Positions 20,104 to 26,906 of a stretch of 64,000 bases of DNA are shown here, piece by piece. Under the pieces are notes generated by a model that did not search any database, was not told the origin of the DNA, and saw only the letters and a list, made by a program, of their open reading frames with translations. Location: assembly GCA_951394045.1 (NCBI GenBank), contig OX595990.1:3588549-3652548 (forward strand). Direction: 5' to 3'. This stretch comes from Nitzschia sp. DOCU1. Taxonomy: Eukaryota; Bacillariophyta; Bacillariophyceae; Bacillariales; Bacillariaceae. Position numbers and translations under genes: made by a program. The number at the start of each line of letters is the position of its first letter. The stretch's first letter is position 1.

Positions 20104-20199
20104 CACGATGACCGTGAGGTTTTACGCTCGTCGAACTAATAGATGCATGTCAGACAACCACTATTAGATCGACGAGCGTAAAACCTCATGGTCATCGTG
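20104..20199. repeat. Hairpin: 39-bp inverted arms (2 mismatches), 18-nt loop
   Basis: The left arm 20104-20142 (CACGATGACCGTGAGGTTTT onward) is the reverse complement of 20161-20199 except at two positions. The loop is ATGCATGTCAGACAACCA. The size and quality of the duplex suit a small-RNA precursor or the core of a foldback element. No coding overlap. Confidence 0.85.
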
Positions 20200-20589
20200 A
20201 TTGTGTCTTGGCAGCTTTTAATTCCAACATGCAGCCGCCGCAGTCAACATCGAGAGACTTCAAGTCCGCGGCCATTCCGACAATAGTCCTAGTGTTGTTC
20301 TCATGTACTGCTGGAATGATCTCCCACTTTGAATTTCATTCCGTTCGGTTTCCTTGGCAGCAAGCCTCAAGACTCAGCGCCCCGTACTACTCGCATCGCG
20401 AGACGTAATAACACTGTCGCCGCCATGACGAGTCATTGCAGCGCAAAGAAAATGTTCCTCGAGTTCCACCATCTTTCTGCCTTGTACGAAAACTATATCA
20501 AGAACCATCATGCCCCGCAGCCGCGAGCTAGTATCGTCGTACTATGATAGTAGAACCGACGAGTGAGCTGTAACAGTTGTCTCCATCAT

Positions 20590-21373
20590 ATTGACGGTAC
20601 AGCCAGATGATATCCCCACCAGGAATAAAATCAGCTCGACGCACGGCTTTTATTAGCAAAGAGGTTGCTCGGCTTTTAGCAAAGAAGTGTTCTTGGTGTT
20701 CTTGCTGCTCTCAGGAGAGAGTAGTACTCCCTCCTCTAGCATCTCCATGTGCAGCATTCTCCATGGAAACAAGCAAGAATCGACGGAGACTGAGCCCGCC
20801 AACGGGGATCAAAAACTGTGCTGTGCATGACTTTTAGCAGAAGCAGAAGCAGCAGCACCGATCTCGACTCATCTAAAACTCCATGCTGGCCAGTCCAGTC
20901 CAACTGTTACTTCCTTATTTGCTGGAGGTCAGCTGAACTTGTTTTGTCGCCATGGAAGTAAAAAGTATCGACGCACGCTGCCATTTTGTGAATGATCTCC
21001 TAGAGGTCTCCTTTGCTGGCGGGGCATTCTTGCTGGTTCTTGTACGGTACCGCGCAACACGATAGCATCACCATCATATCCATTTTCTCCTCCGACCACG
21101 ATACCACGACGTTGCTTCATGTGCAGCAGGTGTTACGCAGCGGTCATTCATTCTGATATGACACAATGCAATGTGGTTGAGGCCGGCAACCAATGAATGA
21201 ATGAATCAATGAATCAATGGTCATGACATGACGAGCAAAAACGTATGGACATGATGAGAACGACATGGTGTGTGACGTATGTGTGCGTCCGGATAGCGAT
21301 CACTAAAACGGTCGTGTGCGACACGGTTACATAACAATGACGTCATCTTTTCGGCGTATCTTTTTGGAAATAA
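20590..21373. repeat. Dispersed repeat R, copy C, interrupted by retroelement at its right end
   Basis: Shares CCCCACCAGGAAT, CTCCATGTGCAGCA-type words, GTGAATGATCTCCTA, GCATTCTTGCTGGTTCTTGTAC and CGGCGTATCTTT.TGGAAATAA with copies A and B. The match ends at 21373, where the non-LTR element begins. Confidence 0.75.
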
Positions 21374-21586
21374 AAAAGATAATAGTTATTTTACGAACAG
21401 GAAGGCAAGGCAGGTCGCTAGGTTCGGGACCTTTGGTTCTCTGTGTGTGTGGCAGTTGGTGGTGGAAGGGGTGGTGCCGGAGAAATGGATGTGGGGGTGT
21501 CTGTGGGATGAGGGTTCTTTCGTGCCGAGAGGGTTTGGGCGGTCGAACAGGTGCAGGCGCTATTTGCGTGCTGTTGGGAGGGTGCC

Positions 21587-24500
21587 CTAGAGGCCGGCCT
21601 CATAAAGGCCGAGACCAGCGCCATCGGTCCATTGGACTCGCTTGCTGATCTTGTGGGGGGCAATGCGTGAGCCGCGTATGCTCAGGTGCGTTGCACGCAC
21701 TATCGCAATGCTGATGCGTGAATTCATCAAGCCTCGGACTACGGAGTATGGCTGTTGCCATTTCGCCGCAAGTTTGAGGGCAAGTTGCTTGATGAGGTTC
21801 TTCGCTTCTTGGCCCAGCAATCCATCGGTGGAGGACACGAAAGGAGTGAACGACCGCCGCTGCTCGAGGCAGCCCTCAAGATATTTCTGTTTCTTGAGCC
21901 GTTCATGGCGGGCCAGGACTTTGGCTGGGTCCCGGGTTTGCTGGTTGGATTTTGCATCGGTGTCTGTGATTCTCACATCCACGATGCAGTCGCTACCAGT
22001 GCTCCAAAGTCCTCGGATGAGAAGATCACCCCGTTCTCCGTCATTGGAATCTGAGTGGCGCAAGGGTAGGCGTTTTGCAGTCTCGGTGTTAGGCGTTTGC
22101 GCAGAGTCCACTGGCGCCGTATTGGAGTCGGGATAGATTAACGGTTCGACTCGAACGCAGCTAGGTCTCGTTGCTCGGCTTGCCCAATCCTGTAGTTCGC
22201 TTACCACCTCATTATGTCGTTGAATAATGAGGCCGCCAACTTTACACTCTAGCCCGTGCCGAATGGAGTACTGGGAGCCACAGCCATCACACCGAGTTGG
22301 TAGGTCGGGCGGTGTGCGGGAGTAGCGTAGGTACAGCGCATCGCGGAACTCCTGGGCCGAGAGCTCCGTGCCATTTATTGTAGATGGCATCACGCTCAGC
22401 CAGGCTCCAGTGTCTTGTCCCCTTGCGATCGTCCGACGGGTCGGTTCGTCCAGGGTGGCAAGAATGGATTCCAGCTGTTGAGTGTGGAATTCCACTAGTC
22501 GTTGTTTTTGCTCCTTGACGACTGTGGTCCGGGTGGACCGGTGGTCGCAGGAGCTAAACTGGACTAGTCCTTTCAGCGCTTGGATGAGATGTGAGCAGAC
22601 GAGGGTGCTGGTCTCATACTGCTGCTGAGCAGAAGTGACGGGGTTCGGGAGTGCCATGCCAGCTTTTTTGACGGGTAGCTCTGAAAGTTGGCGACGGTAG
22701 TCATCAATTCGAGCCTCCCCAAAGACAGCCGGCAGGAATTTGTTGGCGATTGATTTCTCAACGCCCGCGAAACGATCGCCAATTCCTTCCATGACACGTT
22801 GGACAAACTGCCACTCCTGTTGGAGGGATTTCTGTAGACCGGCATAGGCGGTCTGAGGAAATCTGGTGGCCACGGATGATATGTCATCCACCGCAGTTGC
22901 CCAAGCTCCAATCTTCTCGTCCAGCCATTCCTCTTGTTTTTCCGCCAGGCCGACATATCCACCCAGGTAGCGGCTGCCGGTACAGACCTTGAACTTCAAA
23001 TCAGCAAAGAAGTCCTTTGCTGTTTCTACCGCCGAAGGTTTGACGACCAAAACACTCTTGTCTGGTTCCGGGTAGTAGCCAAATGATGGTCCTACTGCCT
23101 GGAGTTCCGTGAAGAGGGAGCGAATGGCTGCGAAGCTGCCACCGGCGCCTGCATCGTCGGCGTACCATGGCTGCTTCACGGTTTGATGGTGCTTTTTGAG
23201 TTGGCGTATCAGGGGGAGTATGCCAACTCCGTATGCAAACATGGAAAGTGGATCACCTTGAGTGACTCCTTCTTTTGAGAGAAGGATGGTGACCTTGCCC
23301 CCCTTTCCACGAATGGCCAGTAGTGTCCAATGTCGGTAGCAGTTGAAAACAAACCGGGCTCCCGACGGCCACTCATGCCTAATTGTCCACAGCATGGAGA
23401 TTCGACACATCTCATTGAACGCATTGCGGGCGTCGATGAGCAGGAATCCCCAATCTTCCTCGAGTTCTTCCTTTCGCCAAATTTCTCTGACGAAGTGGAT
23501 CCCCCCTTCGATACCAGCTTCCAATCCGGCGCAAAGCTGGTCGATCCCGCAAGCTTCTTTCGCCTCGCTTGCTGCGACTGCGAGTACTGTTTTGGCAAAT
23601 AGGCGTCGCCAGGTTTCTCCAATCCCCACGGGCCTGACACCTGGGCACTTGTCCAGCGCCACCAGTCGGCTGCTCATGAGGGCCCGATAGGCCGCCCATG
23701 GTGGGTAGTCGTTGGCCATCCATCCGGCAAAGTCGGCACATGCTTGTCTGAGGCGCTGACTAGCTTGGCCGTGGCGGAGGAGCATAGTTTTCAGGTAGAT
23801 CGCGTCTAGCCCGCCTAGTCCCCCTCCACCGCTCATTTTTCTGGCCACTGCTTCAACCGTGTTGGCTGTGATGTCCAGGTCAATGAACTGCGGGATGGTC
23901 TGATATTCCTGCATGGCGGCAAAGCCCGGTTCCCTCGGATCAGGGTGCTTCTCTGCCAGGACTTGTTCGACGCATTTCCCTGTCTTTTCGTCGACGTCGT
24001 CGGGATAGAGGATGCCACCTTGCTCTCGGTCCGTCAAGTAACGGACCGCTCCACGAATATCGCCCCGGAGTACCCTCATGTGGAAGATTTTGGCGCGTTG
24101 CTCCGGGGTTGAAAGGCCTTGGACGTTGGACAGGTTGGCTTCCATCGTGCGGACTGTGTCCTCTACAAGCGCCTGGTGGTTGCCTCGCTTCCATTCGTCC
24201 ATTCTCTTTGAGAGACGTCGTTTGATGTCCTTGCCGCCTTTGACATCGCTTTGCCTTTGGAGAATGACCATGGCAAAGACTAGGAATCTCTCAGAGTTCC
24301 ACTTCCTGCTCAGCACACCCTCTAATTCGTCGCTGATCATCATAATGAACCGCTTGCCAACGGATCCATTAGGAAGATCGTAGACTTTTGAGGGGTAGGG
24401 TAGTAGCCGTCGCCAGTACCCCTGCCAGAGTGGGTCGTCCGCGATGCCTCCATTCAGGTGTGTGCCATCGTTCTCATGGATGTGGTCGCCAAAAACCGTA

Positions 24501-24880
24501 TCCAAGCGAGCATTGGCCGCACTGATGGTAGCACCCGGCAAGTCTCCGTTCTCGGGTTGTTGAGTTTGATGTGGTTGGCCGTCGGAATTCGTCGTTGTCG
24601 TGTTGTTTGGGTCGCTGTACCCAAATTGTCCGTCAAGATTTCGTGCCGGGGCCTGTTCTCCCTCCGTTGTTTCCACGACTGGCTCCAAATTGGTTCCTGT
24701 TGTTTCCACGTTTGTTGGATCGAAGGATGATCCTGTTGGGGAGTGTTCGCCAGATTGTTTTGTATTTTCCGACTCGGAGGGTGTTGTCGCGTCCGACTGT
24801 GGGGAGTCAGAAATTCTGTCGCCAGTTGGAGGCGATGCAAATTTCCGCAATTTTTTCCCAAACCTCGGCAATTGCTGCAT
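21587..24880 (-). CDS. Retroelement ORF2: reverse transcriptase plus C-terminal nuclease (1097 aa)
   Basis: The ORF opens at ATG 24880 inside ORF1. Residues 1-150 are Thr/Asn/Glu-rich and disordered. The reverse transcriptase lies at about 340-640: RPVGIGETWRRLFAK, then FLLIDARNAFNEM (first catalytic Asp), then GVTQGDPLSM, then WYADDAG with YADD at 573-576. Near 860 there is a CCHC-like knuckle (CDGCG, then HGLEC). Around 900-965 there is a plausible PD-(D/E)XK nuclease core (RGDLLIRG, then CIVDVRITD). There is no AP-type endonuclease upstream. This order of RT, zinc knuckle and restriction-like nuclease is that of R2-type non-LTR elements; the nuclease assignment is inference from a few residues. 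It would nick target DNA and prime reverse transcription from the nick. Confidence 0.88.
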   Translation of the reverse strand: MQQLPRFGKKLRKFASPPTGDRISDSPQSDATTPSESENTKQSGEHSPTGSSFDPTNVETTGTNLEPVVETTEGEQAPARNLDGQFGYSDPNNTTTTNSDGQPHQTQQPENGDLPGATISAANARLDTVFGDHIHENDGTHLNGGIADDPLWQGYWRRLLPYPSKVYDLPNGSVGKRFIMMISDELEGVLSRKWNSERFLVFAMVILQRQSDVKGGKDIKRRLSKRMDEWKRGNHQALVEDTVRTMEANLSNVQGLSTPEQRAKIFHMRVLRGDIRGAVRYLTDREQGGILYPDDVDEKTGKCVEQVLAEKHPDPREPGFAAMQEYQTIPQFIDLDITANTVEAVARKMSGGGGLGGLDAIYLKTMLLRHGQASQRLRQACADFAGWMANDYPPWAAYRALMSSRLVALDKCPGVRPVGIGETWRRLFAKTVLAVAASEAKEACGIDQLCAGLEAGIEGGIHFVREIWRKEELEEDWGFLLIDARNAFNEMCRISMLWTIRHEWPSGARFVFNCYRHWTLLAIRGKGGKVTILLSKEGVTQGDPLSMFAYGVGILPLIRQLKKHHQTVKQPWYADDAGAGGSFAAIRSLFTELQAVGPSFGYYPEPDKSVLVVKPSAVETAKDFFADLKFKVCTGSRYLGGYVGLAEKQEEWLDEKIGAWATAVDDISSVATRFPQTAYAGLQKSLQQEWQFVQRVMEGIGDRFAGVEKSIANKFLPAVFGEARIDDYRRQLSELPVKKAGMALPNPVTSAQQQYETSTLVCSHLIQALKGLVQFSSCDHRSTRTTVVKEQKQRLVEFHTQQLESILATLDEPTRRTIARGQDTGAWLSVMPSTINGTELSAQEFRDALYLRYSRTPPDLPTRCDGCGSQYSIRHGLECKVGGLIIQRHNEVVSELQDWASRATRPSCVRVEPLIYPDSNTAPVDSAQTPNTETAKRLPLRHSDSNDGERGDLLIRGLWSTGSDCIVDVRITDTDAKSNQQTRDPAKVLARHERLKKQKYLEGCLEQRRSFTPFVSSTDGLLGQEAKNLIKQLALKLAAKWQQPYSVVRGLMNSRISIAIVRATHLSIRGSRIAPHKISKRVQWTDGAGLGLYEAGL

Positions 24881-25353
24881 TCACGGTTGGCACGGCGGCA
24901 TTCGCACCATCTTGCAGCGCTACACTTTGAAGTCCTGTTGCAGTTGCAGCAACGCTTCGTGTGTAGTGGGGCTGAAATTTTTGAATTTGCAGAACTTTTC
25001 GCCGGAGTGGCCTTTCGGTCCGCTCTCTTTTCCTCTGGTTTCTCCGGGGTGTCCTCTCGGTTCTTGGATTGTTGTTTTCGTTTCCCTTTGGGTGGGGTCG
25101 TTAGGGGAATGGTCGAAAGGTCAAGCAAATCGCTCGGAGGGCCATGGTCGATCGTCGTCGTTTCGTCATTGGCTGGGGTCGCTGTAGTCGTGGGATTCCG
25201 CTCGGTCGCGTTGGAGGCAGTAGGGGGCAACAGTCCTTGGGGAATCTTTTGGTATCCCCGGAAGTTGTTCGTCACCTTGAGCCTGTTCCACGCATTTGTG
25301 TGAGCGTAGCCCTGGTAGCTTTTGCTACGCGGGTCCAGCAGCCGGTTACTCAT
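24454..25353 (-). CDS. Retroelement ORF1: Cys-rich nucleic-acid-binding protein (299 aa, or fused to ORF2 by frameshifting)
   Basis: ATG at 25353, 23 nt from the element's 5' end. The N-terminus is MSNRLLDPRSKSYQGYAHTN; then comes a Thr/Pro/Lys-rich linker. A dense Cys cluster follows at about residues 134-170 (CCNCNRTSKCS, WCECRRANRECSNC, KNCGN), similar in style to CXC/tesmin-type zinc clusters and probably the RNA- or DNA-binding part. After the cluster the frame reads as low-quality, compositionally odd sequence for ~130 residues, while the overlapping ORF2 frame reads as normal protein. The natural product is therefore probably the Cys domain joined to ORF2, by a -1 ribosomal frameshift or a copy-specific frameshift mutation. 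Confidence 0.75.
   Translation of the reverse strand: MSNRLLDPRSKSYQGYAHTNAWNRLKVTNNFRGYQKIPQGLLPPTASNATERNPTTTATPANDETTTIDHGPPSDLLDLSTIPLTTPPKGKRKQQSKNREDTPEKPEEKRADRKATPAKSSANSKISAPLHTKRCCNCNRTSKCSAARWCECRRANRECSNCRGLGKNCGNLHRLQLATEFLTPHSRTRQHPPSRKIQNNLANTPQQDHPSIQQTWKQQEPIWSQSWKQRRENRPRHEILTDNLGTATQTTRQRRIPTANHIKLNNPRTETCRVLPSVRPMLAWIRFLATTSMRTMAHT
24850..24856 (-). other. Candidate -1 frameshift site in the retroelement (A AAA AAT)
   Basis: On the minus strand ORF1 reads GGA AAA AAT TGC. The heptamer A AAA AAT is in the phase of a classical X XXY YYZ slippery site, and a -1 slip leads straight into the ORF2 codons TTG CGG AAA. I have not tested for a downstream pseudoknot. Confidence 0.5.
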
Positions 25354-25520
25354 TTCGAATATATGTTATAATACAGTAACACGTGGTAGCAATAGAGGCA
25401 TCAATGCCGGCCATGACCGACCGCAATGCCTTCTTATCATTCCACTGTCGTTGTTGTTGCGTTCACACCACCACCACCCACAACCGAATCTATCATTGAA
25501 CTCGTTCTACAACACTAACA

Positions 25521-26290
25521 ATGCCCAAGGTGAGTCTGTAGTAGTAGTATTAGTATTAGTAGCAACGTAGTATCGGTGCGATAACGCGTCGCCTCACAAT
25601 TGTTGCCCCCAAAAGATTTGCATGATCCCCACGGCCGGTGCCAATCTGGGAGGTGTCCCGACTGGTTTGTGGTTGGAAGAATTTGCTGCTCCCTATTACA
25701 TGTTCTTAGCACAAGGCTATGAAGTGGAAGTGGCATCCTCCACAGGAGGTCCGATTCCGATCGACACGGCCAGCATGAGTGAAGGATTCTTTACCGAGCC
25801 TTCCAAAAAGCTCATGCACGATGGCGCGGCCATGGAATTATTGAGTCATTCTTTGAAATTAGACACTCTGGAATTTCCAGGAGATTATGATGCTCTCTTT
25901 ATTCCCGGTGGACATGGGGCGGGAGTAGATTTTGTCAAGAATCCTCCCCTGAAAGCGGCGATTGAACGTATGATCCAGGCGGGCAAGATTGTCGCTACGG
26001 TCTGTCATGGTCCCATGTGTTTGATTGAATGTTTTCAACAAGATGGCGTCACACCACTAGTGCAAGGACGCACTGTCACGGGATTTACCGATTCCGAAGA
26101 AGCCGCGGTTGGTAAAACCGGTATTGTACCCTATTTGATTGAATCCAAATTCAAAGAGCAAGGCGCTAATTTTGTACGAGCGGATGATTGGAATCCCAAA
26201 GCTGTTAGGGACAACAATTTGATTACGGGACAAAATCCACAAAGTTCCGAAGCAACCGCACAATTACTCATTGAGGCCTTGAATGCATAA
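25521..26290 (+). CDS. DJ-1/PfpI-family protein (class I glutamine amidotransferase-like), 227 aa
   Basis: Two exons: 25521-25529 (ATG CCC AAG) and 25616-26290, with an 86-bp GTGAGT..AG intron. The tiny first exon restores the family's usual MPKI start. The core shows GLWLEEFAAPYY (acidic residue of the active site), IPGGHG, and the nucleophile elbow ATVCHGP with Cys133-His134. The length is normal for the Hsp31/PfpI branch. Members act as glyoxalase/deglycase-type enzymes or redox-stress chaperones in the cytosol; no signal peptide is seen. The downstream neighbour is a convergent SET gene. A truncated copy of the 5' end occurs at 9321, beside the other ATPase. Confidence 0.92.
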
Positions 26291-26906
26291 GGTGATGAGA
26301 TGTGTGACTAGTCGACAAGGACTGTGAAAGATTTGTGATGGATGGTCGACCCGAAAAGTGATCGAGATTGAGAGTTACCTCTGGGTAGCTGGTAGCTAGA
26401 TAGAGCTATTGGAAGCGGGAAAGTAGCAGCAGTTCTTTTTGACAAGAATGGTCCTATAATACTAGGCTTGTCTGGCTAGCTAGCTAGCTAGTCATAGACG
26501 AATAGTTTCTGCACTCGATAGATAGTCGACAAGTTCTCCTGGTAGTAGTCGTCGAGCTACAAGAGCCAGCTAGCTAGAGCTAGCTACAAGCTAGCTGTCT
26601 TGCTGAAAGCAGGAAAGTAGTAGTTTGTTTCGATCATTGCGGCATTGGCACCTCGACAGTTCGTCGTGCTCAAACTCTAGAGTTTGCAAACATGGGCTGG
26701 TCATGAGTTGCATGGCAGTACAGCACGAAATACGTAGTGCGCTCGAAAAGGCTGGTCATGAAATCATAGGCTAGCTACTACTAGGTGAAAAGATACAACG
26801 CAAACGACGCAAACTACTAGTTAGCGTTGAGCCATGGTGTCGGTTCAACCAAGTGGCCGAATCTCGCCGGATTCTTGTGGACGTAACGTCGTCGTCATCC
26901 ACGTCT
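26291..26906. other. Intergenic between DJ-1 and SET1 (convergent genes)
   Basis: Dominated by AGCTAGCT and CTAGTA runs (for example 26476-26495 and 26570-26600). Only 3' flanking sequence; no gene seen. Confidence 0.5.

Larger units (their letters stand above)
19513..20589. other. Intergenic or decayed repeat DNA containing two long inverted repeats
   Basis: Overlapping frames at 19510-20003 lack motifs and stop at repeat boundaries. The main structure is two inverted repeats, listed separately (19908-19995 and 20104-20199). No gene is supported. Confidence 0.45.
21374..25376 (-). mobile_element. Non-LTR retrotransposon with reverse transcriptase and restriction-like endonuclease
   Basis: The limits come from comparison with copy B of repeat R. 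The unoccupied site reads GGAAATAACACGTGGTAGC (19499). Here GGAAATAA ends at 21373 and TAACACGTGGTAGC resumes at 25377, which leaves TAA on both sides as a possible 3-bp duplication. The element is about 4.0 kb and reads on the minus strand, with a very short 5' leader (~23 nt), ORF1, ORF2 and about 210 nt of 3' sequence. The 3' end is CTATTATCTTTTT, not a poly(A) tail. Both ORFs are open, so this is a nearly complete and fairly recent copy. Confidence 0.85.

Noticed and set aside
23209..23741. Several frames inside the retroelement in other phases
   Set aside because: Shadows of ORF2; the RT motifs are all in the 21587-24880 frame.
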